Shown here piece after piece: positions 26,628-35,022 of a stretch of DNA of 64,000 bases. Within the stretch, counting starts at the first letter, position 1; the number at the start of each line of letters is the position of its first letter. The DNA lies in assembly GCA_037200045.1 (NCBI GenBank), contig JBBCHM010000002.1:372001-436000 (forward strand), in the 5' to 3' direction. This stretch comes from Rhizomicrobium sp. GTDB taxonomy: Bacteria > Pseudomonadota > Alphaproteobacteria > Micropepsales > Micropepsaceae. The notes beneath the pieces were generated by a model. It saw nothing but the letters and a program-made list of their open reading frames with translations. It was not told the DNA's origin and searched no databases. A program made the translations under genes and the position numbers.

Positions 26628-27726
26628 TTTCGCCGCCGTCGCCGAGGCCGCCGGCCTGGCGAAATCGCTCGTGTCGCATCACTTCTCGACGCGGGAGCAG
26701 CTCGTTCGAGACGCCGCGCGGCTGCTCGTCGCCGGCGTGCAGGACGATCTCGCATCGCTTTCCGCCAGACTGGACGGGCTTGCAGCGGAGCTTCGCGCGC
26801 CCGTGGAAATATCCGCCTACATCGTCGAACATCTCGTGACGGGTCCGGCGCAGTCCGGCACCGCCTTGCTCGAGTTCGCCTCGCTGGCGCTGACGGAAGC
26901 CCATTACCGCGAGATTTTCCTGCAATTGATCGCGCAGATCGGGACGGTGTTTCCAAACGGCAGTCGCCCCGAGCGCGAGAAGCATCTCATGGCGTTCGTC
27001 GTCGGCGAGCTGCTCGCCCATTGTCCGCAGCGATGCGGCCCGATCGCCCTGGCGGGCCTGCGCAAGCGCCTCGGCTGGTTCATGACAGCGGAAGATACCG
27101 ACCAGGCGCGCTGGCTGTCGCGACTGCTCGTCGTGCTCGAGAGCGGCGGAGCCGTGGACGGCGGCCAAGTCCCACCGGGCGTGCCGGCCGGCCTGGTCTG
27201 GGATCGAAGCCATGGGCCGAGCGAGCCGACCGAGCGGCGTGCGGCGATCGTCTCCGCGGCGCTCGAGGTCCTGGCGGAGAGCGACGCCGCCAGCGTCACC
27301 CATCGCAAGATCGCCGAGCGCGCCGAGGTGCCGCTTGCCGCCACCACCTATCATTTCGCGTCGAAGATGGCGATTCTCGAAGCGGCCTACCAACGGATCA
27401 TCGAGGTTGCGATGGCGGAGTCCAGGCGACTCTCGGATATTGCGATGGGCGGGGGTGAACGATCATTCCAGCACCACATCGCGATGATGCTCGACTTCTA
27501 TGCCTCGGACGGACTGCGGAGCACGCTGGCGCATTTTCATCTTGCCCTGTCGGCCTGCCGCAATGACGGCCTCGCCGCCTTCGCCGTCCGTGCGCACGAT
27601 ACCGAAGTCGAATTGCTACGGGCCAGCGCGCGACAGCTTGGCATCACGCTGGATCGAAATCTGGCGCAGGCCGTCACATCGCTGGTGGGCGGGACCCTTC
27701 TGTTCAGGATGTTGGGATACCGCTGA
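26542..27726 (+). CDS. Tandem TetR-domain regulator, N-terminus truncated
   Basis: The protein holds two TetR units. The first has lost its opening helices: after about 30 unrelated residues it picks up at IFAAVAEAAGLAKSLVSHHFSTREQLVRDAARLL, the recognition-helix half of the HTH, then a helical ligand domain. The second is complete (about 232-394): ERRAAIVSAALEVLAESDAASVTHRKIAERAEVPLAATTYHFASKMAILEAAY and a C-terminal domain. Intact relatives with paired TetR units exist. The GTG at 26542 lies in sequence shared with the antisense phosphatase remnant, so the 5' end was probably replaced by recombination and the gene may be non-functional. Confidence 0.6.
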   Translation: MVTPVQGKGSCPSGTAGPATRASASVPGIFAAVAEAAGLAKSLVSHHFSTREQLVRDAARLLVAGVQDDLASLSARLDGLAAELRAPVEISAYIVEHLVTGPAQSGTALLEFASLALTEAHYREIFLQLIAQIGTVFPNGSRPEREKHLMAFVVGELLAHCPQRCGPIALAGLRKRLGWFMTAEDTDQARWLSRLLVVLESGGAVDGGQVPPGVPAGLVWDRSHGPSEPTERRAAIVSAALEVLAESDAASVTHRKIAERAEVPLAATTYHFASKMAILEAAYQRIIEVAMAESRRLSDIAMGGGERSFQHHIAMMLDFYASDGLRSTLAHFHLALSACRNDGLAAFAVRAHDTEVELLRASARQLGITLDRNLAQAVTSLVGGTLLFRMLGYR

Positions 27727-27779
27727 CCTGCAGGTGCGTATTTCACCGTCCCCTTTTACGGTCGGCTCGCTGCGCCGGA

Positions 27780-28976
27780 CTATCGAATCGGAACGACGTC
27801 GAAAGCGACGCTGATGCGCGTACCGTCGATGCCGGTGGGCTCGGTTGCGTGTGGTACGTAGGAGGGAAATAGCACCAGCCGGCCCGGCACGGGTTCGATC
27901 GCACGCGTGCCCCAGGGCGGCTCGAAACCATGTTGCTTGGTGTCGATGGCGCCGACGATCAACGCGCCGCGATAGGCGTTTTCACCGGGAAGCCGAGGCG
28001 CATCGACGTAATAAACGCCGCTGATCCACCCGCCCGGATGACCGTGAGGTGCTTGTCGCCCGTCGCGACCGTTGATAACGGCCCAGATATCGAGGCGCGC
28101 CATTGGCGGGCGTCCGGCGGAAAACCCGTCATGGGCGGCCTTTGGGCGCTCTCCGCGGGTCTCCACGGCTTTTTTGATCCCGACGATGAGAGCCTCGACG
28201 GCAATGGCGTTGGGTTGCCGAAGCTGCCTTGTCTGCCGACCATCGCGCGTGGACTTGCCTCGCGGGTCGTCGGCAAGCATGGGATTGGCGAGAATCTCCG
28301 CCGCAAGCGCGTCACGAAAAGAGCGGTCGTCCGCATAGCCGGAAGGCACCGGCAAGTCGGATATTTCGACGAGCTTGTCGAGTGCCATCAAATCCCTTGC
28401 TTCGTCCATGCGGTGGAGCGCGCCAAGCGCGAATGCCTTCAGGTACTTTGCATGTGTATGCGCGGAATTCTCCGCGAGCATCGAATTGCACAACTCAAGA
28501 GTTCCCATCGGGCCCAAGTTTTTTGCCTGGACCTGCAATAGTCGAGGGTTCGACGACAGAAGTGCCGCGACGGCTTCGGAATTGGCATCAATCCTGTCCC
28601 AGTGTTCCAATGATATCAGCAACTCCAAACAGAAACGCTTCGCGCGGGGATTGTTCGGCGCAATCGCAAGCGCCGCCTCTGCATGCGGCAGGGCTTCCTC
28701 AAGCAGGCCTTGCGCAACTAGCACGTCGATGAGCAGGAGCCGAAGTTCCTCCGACCGCGGCAAGATCGCAATCGCATCGCGCAGATGGGAGGCCGCGTCG
28801 CGGAATTCGCCGAGGAGAATAAGCGCGCGGCCGAGAACCAGCCAGCGTCCTTCATCGTCCGGCATGTTATCGATTGCTTTGCGGGCCAGCGCCGCTGCGA
28901 CCCGCGCTTTCGCTCCGCCGAATTCTGGTAGCCATTGCATATCAAATAGCAACCACTGCGTGGTGTAGCGCTTCAA
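27780..28976 (-). CDS. TPR protein with C-terminal 2OG-Fe(II) oxygenase domain
   Basis: About 398 residues. The first 200 are TPR-like helical pairs (RWLVLGRALILLGEFRDAASHLRDAIAILPRSEELRLLLIDVL and so on). The last 200 match the putative 2OG-Fe(II) oxygenase family with HPGGWISGVYYVD and GRLVLFPSYVPHATEP, then an Arg-containing RISVAFD that would bind 2-oxoglutarate. It would hydroxylate a protein or peptide; lying between two lasso clusters, it could be a tailoring enzyme, which is inference. Start uncertain: TTG 28976 gives the longest product and ATG 28940 a 12-residue shorter one; neither has a strong ribosome site. Confidence 0.75.
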   Translation of the reverse strand: MKRYTTQWLLFDMQWLPEFGGAKARVAAALARKAIDNMPDDEGRWLVLGRALILLGEFRDAASHLRDAIAILPRSEELRLLLIDVLVAQGLLEEALPHAEAALAIAPNNPRAKRFCLELLISLEHWDRIDANSEAVAALLSSNPRLLQVQAKNLGPMGTLELCNSMLAENSAHTHAKYLKAFALGALHRMDEARDLMALDKLVEISDLPVPSGYADDRSFRDALAAEILANPMLADDPRGKSTRDGRQTRQLRQPNAIAVEALIVGIKKAVETRGERPKAAHDGFSAGRPPMARLDIWAVINGRDGRQAPHGHPGGWISGVYYVDAPRLPGENAYRGALIVGAIDTKQHGFEPPWGTRAIEPVPGRLVLFPSYVPHATEPTGIDGTRISVAFDVVPIR

Positions 28977-29156
28977 CGTATCAACGGACGATCAAAACTG
29001 TCCATGAAGCCGTGGAAAGGCGGTCGAAACGGCTATCGGATTCAACCGTGGCAAGCACGCCCTTCAAGCCAAGAGGCAACTATCGGCTCTTGCCATGGCT
29101 TTCCTTATGAATTTTGTAATGTTATGGCTGAGGAACACCTGTGAAAGGCCTGCACT
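28977..29156. promoter_or_regulatory. Divergent region upstream of precursor B
   Basis: 180 bases between the TPR-oxygenase gene (minus) and precursor B (plus); no gene. The stretch TATGAATTTTGTAATGTTATGG near 29106-29126 is the most AT-rich part and is likely to contain the cluster B promoter. GAAAGG at 29143-29148 is a good Shine-Dalgarno for the GTG at 29157. Confidence 0.45.
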
Positions 29157-29318
29157 GTGACAGAACGCGACAATGAGCCAGCAGACAGTATCAGCGAGGG
29201 TACGTCGGGCGTGCGTCCGGTGTGGCGGCGGCCTGAAGTCACCGTTCTTGATGTCGAAAGCGGAACGCTCACAACCGTGGGTAATGCCAGCGATGGCGGC
29301 GGGGGCAGCACCAGCTAA
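29157..29318 (+). CDS. Candidate lasso precursor peptide B (53 aa, GTG start)
   Basis: A short gene 42 bases upstream of cyclase B. The leader carries RPVWRRPEVTVLDVE, the aromatic-x-x-Pro-x-x-x-x-Leu recognition motif, then SGTL. With Thr37 as the -2 Thr, the core is 15 residues starting TTVGNASDGG and ending GGGGSTS; Asp46 is core residue 8, fitting an eight-membered macrolactam, and the tail is Gly-rich. The last residue is Ser, as in precursor A. Any later start of the core (for example at Gly42) would make the ring too small. In frame, a stop lies 13 bases upstream, so GTG 29157 is the only reasonable start; GAAAGG precedes it by 8 bases. Confidence 0.75.
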   Translation: MTERDNEPADSISEGTSGVRPVWRRPEVTVLDVESGTLTTVGNASDGGGGSTS

Positions 29319-29360
29319 CCAGCCTTATCGCCCCGAAACGCGACTAGAGCGCAGGTTGGT

Positions 29361-31250
29361 ATGAGTTCGTTTGTCGGGACCGTGTTACTGGGCTCCGGCG
29401 AATCGCTTAGCGCTCCACCTTCTTCGCCGCCAGACGAGCCCGGCCTGGAGTCCTGTACGCGACACGAGGGCTTGGGCTGGGCCATCCGCCATCGACTACG
29501 CGTGGTCACACCGGAAGACCGCCTCGAACGCCAGCCTTTGCCGGCCTGGGGCGATGGCTGGGTTTGTTTCGCCGGCCGGCTGGATGACCTGCCGCATCTG
29601 GCCTCCGCCCTGAATATGCGATCCGCCGGAATGGCCGACGGCGCGCTTGCCTGCCGGGCGCTGGAGCGCTGGGACTGTGATGCGCCGGCACGCCTGATCG
29701 GCGACTATGCGCTGGCGGCCTGGCATCACGCCGAGCGCAGGCTGATCCTGGCCGCCGATCCCCAGGGCATGCGCAGCATGTATTACTGGCGCAAGGGCGA
29801 CACCGTAATTTTCTCGACAACCCTACACGGCCTGCTGGCAATGCCGCAGGTGTCGCGTGCGATCGATCAGCGCCACGTCGCCGACTATCTGGCGATGAAT
29901 TACGGCGACGCCGATACGACCTTCTATCGCGACATCCGCAAAGTCGTTCCTGGCACCTGTGTCGTCATCACCCAAGGCTCGATTCGCGCCGTCGAGGCCC
30001 ACCGCTTCGATCCCGAACGTCGAATCCGGTTGAAGGACGATGGCGCCTATGTCGAGACCGCACGCGCCCTGCTCGACCAGGCGGTCGCGGACCGTCTGCG
30101 GGCCGTGGGGCCGGTCCCGATTTCCGTCAGCGGCGGCCTCGACAGCGCCTGCGTCGCAGCCAGCGTTCACACACAGGCCCCTTCGACAAAGTTGCTGACG
30201 GCGATGGCGGGACCGGGCGCCATAGGGATCAGGAAAAGCAGCGGTTATACCGACGAACGCCCCCTGGTGGAGATTCTGGCGTGCGCCTTTCCCGGCCTCG
30301 ATGCCGAATTTCATGTGGCATCCCCCAATACGGATTGGAGCCCGGATTCGCGTCTCTCCACGGCGCATAGCGGGGCGCCCTATCGAAATCCCGCGCATCT
30401 CGCCTGGTTTGGCGGCGTCTACCGCCGCGCCGAGGCGTTGGGCGCGCACTCAATACTGACCGGGAACGCCGGCAACATGACGCTGACATGGGATGGCCGT
30501 CGCGGACTTCTTTCGGCACTGCGCCAAGGCAAGATTGTCCATCTGGCGCGCGAACTGGCGATGGAATCGCGCGGCAGCCCAAGAACATTGGCGGGCACCA
30601 TCTGGAAACATCTTGTTCTTCCGTTGAAGGGGCAACAACAACTTTCGGGAGAACTGAGATCCTATTCAGCGCTTAGTCCGCAAGCGATGCGCGAATTCGA
30701 TATCCTGGACAGGATGCGCGCCCGTGGAAACGACACGGGGTTCGTATTGCAAGGCGACAGCCGCAGGATGCGCATTCAATCTCTGCTCCGAAGCCGCCAC
30801 GCGCGGTCCGACGTGATGAATATGCTGCGGGGGCTGTATGGGCTGGATATTCTGATACCGCTCAACGATGTCCGCCTGGTAGAATTCTGCCTGGCGATCC
30901 CCGAAGAGCAATTCCTGAAGAATGGAACAGATCGCTATCTTGCAAGACGCCTGCTGCGAAGGGCGGGCGTACCCCGCGCGATCACGGAAAACCGCCAGCG
31001 TGGCCGCCAGCATCCCGAGTGGTTCGCCCACATGACCGAGGCCGCACCCTCATTTCCAGCCCAGATGGAACGGCTGCGCCGATCCCCCACCGTGGGCCGC
31101 CTGATCGATCTGGATCGTCTGGACCACCTGATCGATGCATGGCCGGCGAACGCGCAGGCGGCCGAACGCCAGCGCAAGGCATATGGCGCCCTCATGAATG
31201 CGGCGCTCAGCGTGGGCGCTTTCATTGCCTGGGCGGAAGGCACCAACTGA
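29361..31250 (+). CDS. Lasso-peptide cyclase B (asparagine-synthetase homolog)
   Basis: 629 residues, same family as cyclase A but only distantly similar. The glutaminase-like N-terminal half has lost the nucleophilic Cys (MSSFVGTVLLGSGES), as common in lasso cyclases, while LIGDYALAAWHHAERRLILAADPQGMRSMYY is typical. The ATP pyrophosphatase domain has a canonical PP-loop SVSGGLDSACVAA (about 253-265). Further on, GLDILIPLNDVRLVEFCLAIPEEQFLKNG is the normal substrate-side segment. It follows precursor B in one transcript and should close its ring. The 3' end converges with the sulfotransferase gene, 11 bases away. Confidence 0.88.
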   Translation: MSSFVGTVLLGSGESLSAPPSSPPDEPGLESCTRHEGLGWAIRHRLRVVTPEDRLERQPLPAWGDGWVCFAGRLDDLPHLASALNMRSAGMADGALACRALERWDCDAPARLIGDYALAAWHHAERRLILAADPQGMRSMYYWRKGDTVIFSTTLHGLLAMPQVSRAIDQRHVADYLAMNYGDADTTFYRDIRKVVPGTCVVITQGSIRAVEAHRFDPERRIRLKDDGAYVETARALLDQAVADRLRAVGPVPISVSGGLDSACVAASVHTQAPSTKLLTAMAGPGAIGIRKSSGYTDERPLVEILACAFPGLDAEFHVASPNTDWSPDSRLSTAHSGAPYRNPAHLAWFGGVYRRAEALGAHSILTGNAGNMTLTWDGRRGLLSALRQGKIVHLARELAMESRGSPRTLAGTIWKHLVLPLKGQQQLSGELRSYSALSPQAMREFDILDRMRARGNDTGFVLQGDSRRMRIQSLLRSRHARSDVMNMLRGLYGLDILIPLNDVRLVEFCLAIPEEQFLKNGTDRYLARRLLRRAGVPRAITENRQRGRQHPEWFAHMTEAAPSFPAQMERLRRSPTVGRLIDLDRLDHLIDAWPANAQAAERQRKAYGALMNAALSVGAFIAWAEGTN

Positions 31251-31261
31251 GAGCCGCAGCA

Positions 31262-32107
31262 TCAAAGATAACCCAGACGGTCCATCACCGCGCCATGACG
31301 CTCGGTTATCGCGCGGGCCTGGGCTGAAGAGAGCCGATCGCGCCAGCCGCCGGCGTGGCCTATTCGGAAGAAGACATCCGTCGATTCGCTTTGACGCTCG
31401 CGAAATCCGCGAATCCTCTCCTGCCCCGCCAATGTCTCGAATCGGGTGGCGGCCACCGCGGAATCCAGCATCGCATCGGTAACGACGATGCCCAGATGCG
31501 ATGCCACCTGCGCCAAGAGGCCATGGGGGTCGCGCAGCATGTCTTCATATCGGATGACCAGAGGGGACAGCGACGTCTGGTCCAGCCAGGACAGGACGTG
31601 ACCGCTCCACGAACCCAGCGGCTGCGGCAACTGGATCTTCGCGCCGCTCGCGGCATCGGCCATGAACGCGCCGTCATTCGCCATGAATTCTATGGTCCTG
31701 TCGATCGCTGTCCCGCGATGATGGGAAAAAGAGACCGCCACGTCGCGCGGGTCGCGCACGAGATATACCGCGCCCTGACTGATCTGCGGCGGAAAGGCTG
31801 CCTCTCCCGCCCCGGTGCGCCAAAACCGGTCGTGGACTTTTCGCAGCAGCAACCCGCCATCGGCATCGGCGGCAAGGGCGGCGCAAAGGGCGGGCCGCAG
31901 ATCTGCGATCTCCTCACCGGTAAGCTCGCTTGCCTCCAGGCCGAACAATTCGTCTACCTCGGCGAAAGTCGCGACGCTCGAATCGTCCTGGAGCGCGTTG
32001 ATGTCGACGGGCTTTCCGCCGGACTGGAGGCTGGAGAGCATCATCCGCAGCCAGGTGTTTCCAGACTTCGGATATGAGACCAGCCATCCGAACCGCGCGG
32101 CGGTCAT
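31262..32107 (-). CDS. PAPS-dependent sulfotransferase, cluster B
   Basis: 281 residues, homologous to the cluster A enzyme along its length: YPKSGNTWLRMML (12-24) for the 5'-phosphosulfate, YLVRDPRDVAVSFSHH (115-130) for the 3'-phosphate, GSWSGHVLSWLDQT in the middle and IGHAGGWRDRLS near the end. Its ATG overlaps the kinase stop (ATGA), so the order recognition protein, kinase, sulfotransferase is one operon read leftward, facing the precursor-cyclase pair. Probable acceptor: a Ser/Thr hydroxyl of peptide B, or the peptide after hydroxylation by the neighbouring oxygenase. Confidence 0.88.
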   Translation of the reverse strand: MTAARFGWLVSYPKSGNTWLRMMLSSLQSGGKPVDINALQDDSSVATFAEVDELFGLEASELTGEEIADLRPALCAALAADADGGLLLRKVHDRFWRTGAGEAAFPPQISQGAVYLVRDPRDVAVSFSHHRGTAIDRTIEFMANDGAFMADAASGAKIQLPQPLGSWSGHVLSWLDQTSLSPLVIRYEDMLRDPHGLLAQVASHLGIVVTDAMLDSAVAATRFETLAGQERIRGFRERQSESTDVFFRIGHAGGWRDRLSSAQARAITERHGAVMDRLGYL

Positions 32108-33024
32108 GGACGAGCTTGAAGTGCCGACGCGGCAAGGCGCACCAGATCCGGCAAATCCGCCACATTGCCGGTTCGGGTCAGGGAAAAGATGGGCACGAGC
32201 GTCGCCAGGCGCGTCAGGTCCTGAAACTGTCCTTCACGCCTGCCAAGATGACGCCCCAGACGCGCGCGATAGAGCATCTCGGTCGCCGGCATGACAGACG
32301 CCGGCCCTGACAGCCGGATCAGGGTTGGTGCCTTCAGGCGGGGATCGACGCCGAGACGAACGATGGCGCCCAGCGGAGCGGGCTCACAACGGCCTGGAGG
32401 CAGGACGAGCAGGCGCTTGGCATGGCCCGGACGCCCGGCCAAGAGCGATTCCGGCGGATGGGACAGGGCGCGCGCCGCATCGGGCCACAACCGTAGCCGC
32501 AACGGTCCGGGAAAGGCGTGTGCCCGACCATCCTTGAGCACGATCCGGCAGATGTCATCTGTCATCGCTTCGTGTCCGTGCGCCACAAGGCCGGCAGCCA
32601 AGGTGGATTTCCCACGTCCCGACAACCCGGCGATGGCGACCGCGCCGTCCCCGCCGTGAACGCAGCTGGCATGCAGGATGAGATCGCCGCGCTGGTGCAG
32701 AAGCACGCCCGCCACCGTGCCCTGCAGAAAAGCCTCGACGTCCTGGATCGGGCAGTCGGGGCCGAGATCGGCAATCACGTCGCGGCCATCCCGGATCAAA
32801 AAGCGCAGTTGCCCGGAAGCCTTCAACAAAACGCGGCCATCCTCATCGACCTCGATGAAAGGGCTCTTCCAGACAGGGGCGTCGAGGCTTTGCGGTACGT
32901 CCCCGAGCCGCAACGCAATGTCTGCGGCGCCTGCGCGCTGCAGCGACGGAAAGCTAGAGATTGGCAATTCGGTACGGAGCCGATAGCCGTAGAAATATCT
33001 ATCTTCCGCCGTGTCAGGGACCAT
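32104..33024 (-). CDS. HPr-kinase-like RiPP kinase, cluster B
   Basis: 306 residues. The kinase core is clear: LLHQRGDLILHASCVH (108-123), P-loop GLSGRGKS (133-140), MTDD (154-157) and the C-terminal RLSGPASVMPATEMLYRARLGRHLGRREGQF region that resembles the cluster A enzyme. By analogy with paeninodin clusters it phosphorylates the C-terminal Ser of the precursor; precursor B ends STS. Start: ATG 33024 lies 4 bases after the recognition-protein stop; a longer reading from 33066 would add 14 residues and overlap that gene. The kinase stop overlaps the sulfotransferase start. Confidence 0.87.
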   Translation of the reverse strand: MVPDTAEDRYFYGYRLRTELPISSFPSLQRAGAADIALRLGDVPQSLDAPVWKSPFIEVDEDGRVLLKASGQLRFLIRDGRDVIADLGPDCPIQDVEAFLQGTVAGVLLHQRGDLILHASCVHGGDGAVAIAGLSGRGKSTLAAGLVAHGHEAMTDDICRIVLKDGRAHAFPGPLRLRLWPDAARALSHPPESLLAGRPGHAKRLLVLPPGRCEPAPLGAIVRLGVDPRLKAPTLIRLSGPASVMPATEMLYRARLGRHLGRREGQFQDLTRLATLVPIFSLTRTGNVADLPDLVRLAASALQARP

Positions 33025-33028
33025 CGCG

Positions 33029-33334
33029 CTATTCGGCGCCGCCCGCTTCGATATCGACAAGGCCATACTCGCAGAGCCGCGAGATCAGGTCTGTAGTGTC
33101 CTGCGCGATCACGGCACCATCGCCCTCGAAGTCCCGCACGAGTCCGTCGCACAATTCCGACACGGTCTGGCTGTGCTCCAGGCGGCGCCAGATCTCGGAC
33201 GCCATGCCGTCAAATCCTACATATTTGCCCTGAAGCAACCCCATCACCACCATCTGTCCGTCGATCTCTGCGGTTATCTGATCGGCATGCCACTTCACGC
33301 GCGTGCCTGGACCGATCTGACCCGTTCTGTGCAT
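33029..33334 (-). CDS. PqqD-like RiPP recognition protein, cluster B
   Basis: 101 residues with the PqqD pattern: RVKWHADQITAEIDGQMVVMGLLQGKYVGFDGMASEIWRRLE, then QTVSELCDGLVRDFEGDGAVIAQDTTDLISRLCEYGLV. It should bind leader B through the W-x-x-P motif. It heads a leftward operon with kinase and sulfotransferase. No B2 protease follows, in contrast to cluster A, where B1 and B2 overlap. Confidence 0.85.
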   Translation of the reverse strand: MHRTGQIGPGTRVKWHADQITAEIDGQMVVMGLLQGKYVGFDGMASEIWRRLEHSQTVSELCDGLVRDFEGDGAVIAQDTTDLISRLCEYGLVDIEAGGAE

Positions 33335-33396
33335 CTCAATCTCCGTAACGTCTTTGCCGCGTCCGCTCGGCCCGGTCTTGTCAGTTTGAAGTCACG

Positions 33397-34020
33397 TCAG
33401 CCATGGATCCACATATTGACCGCGAAGCGGCGGTCCGCGAAAGCCCCATCACGGCAAAGAATGGGCTCGACCGAATGCGGTGCAATCGAAGGGAAGGCGA
33501 CCATGAGGTTGTGGTCGGGAAGGATGTCCCTGGTTTGAGGAGTGCCCACCGCGTACATCCGCAGGGCCCCGCCCGTAAAGCCGGCCGGCCGACGGTTCAG
33601 ATAGAGAACCAGGGTCAGTATGCGCGGCCTTCGCTGTCGAACAGTGCCGAGGAAGGTATCGACATGCCGACGGAAATGCGCGCCGTCCCCATGCGACACC
33701 ATTTCAATCTCCACCTGCGTGGCCTCGAATGGGTTCATCCCGAACGCCTGCTGGAGTTCGCTCTTGATATCCAGAGCGCGGGATTTCAGCAATGCCTCGA
33801 AAGGGCCGAGGCCCGGCAATTTTAGCGCGCTACGAAGATTGGCATCGACGCGGACCGCGCCCTCGTGAAGGACGGCGGCGGGCACGTAGCACTTCTCCTG
33901 TTCAATTGCGTAGCGCAACAGCGCGTCCGCCGCTTCGGGGCGCAGCCAGTCCGGCTTGGCGAGCGTCGGCAGAAAGCCGCCGCGGCCACGATCGCCGGCA
34001 GTTGCGCTCATCGGCTCCAC
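33397..34020 (-). CDS. 2OG-Fe(II) oxygenase (prolyl-4-hydroxylase-like)
   Basis: 207 residues. The iron facial triad is visible: HFRRHVDTF (His119, Asp121) and FPSIAPHSVEPI (His182), with Arg198 in DRRFAVNMWIHG as the likely 2-oxoglutarate anchor. GFTGGALRMY and the C-terminal NMWIHG are typical of SM-20/PKHD-type hydroxylases. Length is standard for the catalytic domain alone. It lies 60 bases upstream of the cluster B recognition-protein gene on the same strand and could hydroxylate peptide B, creating a site for sulfation; that is inference. Confidence 0.85.
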   Translation of the reverse strand: MEPMSATAGDRGRGGFLPTLAKPDWLRPEAADALLRYAIEQEKCYVPAAVLHEGAVRVDANLRSALKLPGLGPFEALLKSRALDIKSELQQAFGMNPFEATQVEIEMVSHGDGAHFRRHVDTFLGTVRQRRPRILTLVLYLNRRPAGFTGGALRMYAVGTPQTRDILPDHNLMVAFPSIAPHSVEPILCRDGAFADRRFAVNMWIHG

Positions 34021-34058
34021 GACGGTCTCGACGCTCCTGTCACGATTTCACGCCACAA

Positions 34059-34847
34059 TCATTCAACCTCGGGGCCGGGCGCGTAATTCACTGTGGGCTG
34101 CACAAGATCGCGGCCGCCATTGAAATCCTTGTACGTCTCGTCACCGATGCGATAGGCCGTCCTCACCATCTGCGTCAACGCAAGTGCGTTGCGGATTTCT
34201 CTTGTGAACCGCAGGACGGGCGCCACGAACCAAGTGGCGAGCGCCGCTTCGAGCGGCTCAAGCCGCGGATCAAAGGTATATTTGTCCGACGGACCACATC
34301 TATGCTCGTAGTTGCTGCAACCGCGCTTGACGAGCATCTTGGTATCGGGGCCTAGAGATGAGTGCTGATCGATTTTCTCGCGCACCTTGCGGTAATAGGC
34401 CTGCGCGACACCCAGCCCGGTGAGATACAGGTAGGTTCCATAGGGACTGGAATTTTGCGGGTTGTCCACTTCCGGACCGCTCTTAGACGCGCAGGGCAAT
34501 GATTTGACGATGTCGCGGACCGCCATCAACTGCCGCATGGATCGTGACACCACCTTGACCTTGTAGCAGTCGCGACACCCGAACGGCACAGCGCTCTCCC
34601 CATACGCCTGGCGAAACAGGAAGTGATTGAGGAAGGCACATGGGGGGAAGGCGCCTTGCGGGCCATCTTTGATGAAGGGATCCAGCCTGGATGGCTTACC
34701 GGGATGACTGACGAAGTCCGCCAGCTCGAACCGGCCGTCTTCTCTCCGCACAAGCGCGCCGCTCTCCGCCGCCTGTTCCAGGTTTTCGGCGACGGACCTG
34801 CCATTGGCCAGTACCATAGAAGGCAATGTTTCGATCGCCCTCGCCAT
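34059..34847 (-). CDS. Cys-rich protein of unknown function
   Basis: 262 residues not recognized as a known family. Six cysteines, at about 70, 91, 94, 119, 177 and 184, include a GCRDCYKVKVVS pair (C-x-x-C) and CSNYEHRC, so a metal or Fe-S site is possible. Residues 135-165 (YGTYLYLTGLGVAQAYYRKVREKI) look helical. No signal peptide or membrane segment. It ends 38 bases before the 2OG oxygenase, in the same direction, and probably shares its transcript, which makes a role in peptide B maturation or in assisting the oxygenase possible. Start ATG 34845-34847. Confidence 0.6.
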   Translation of the reverse strand: MARAIETLPSMVLANGRSVAENLEQAAESGALVRREDGRFELADFVSHPGKPSRLDPFIKDGPQGAFPPCAFLNHFLFRQAYGESAVPFGCRDCYKVKVVSRSMRQLMAVRDIVKSLPCASKSGPEVDNPQNSSPYGTYLYLTGLGVAQAYYRKVREKIDQHSSLGPDTKMLVKRGCSNYEHRCGPSDKYTFDPRLEPLEAALATWFVAPVLRFTREIRNALALTQMVRTAYRIGDETYKDFNGGRDLVQPTVNYAPGPEVE

Positions 34848-35022
34848 TCCCGATACCTTTCCTTTTTTGCCTTCCAGCCATACCCCTTGACGCTAGCATT
34901 GGATGCCGGGGATGCACAGACGGCGAGGGGCGATATCCATACCGGGTAAACACAAGCATCGGGGTGATACCGATCCTCGCCGCCCGTCGCAAGCTACGAA
35001 GCCGGCGACCTCCATCCGTATT

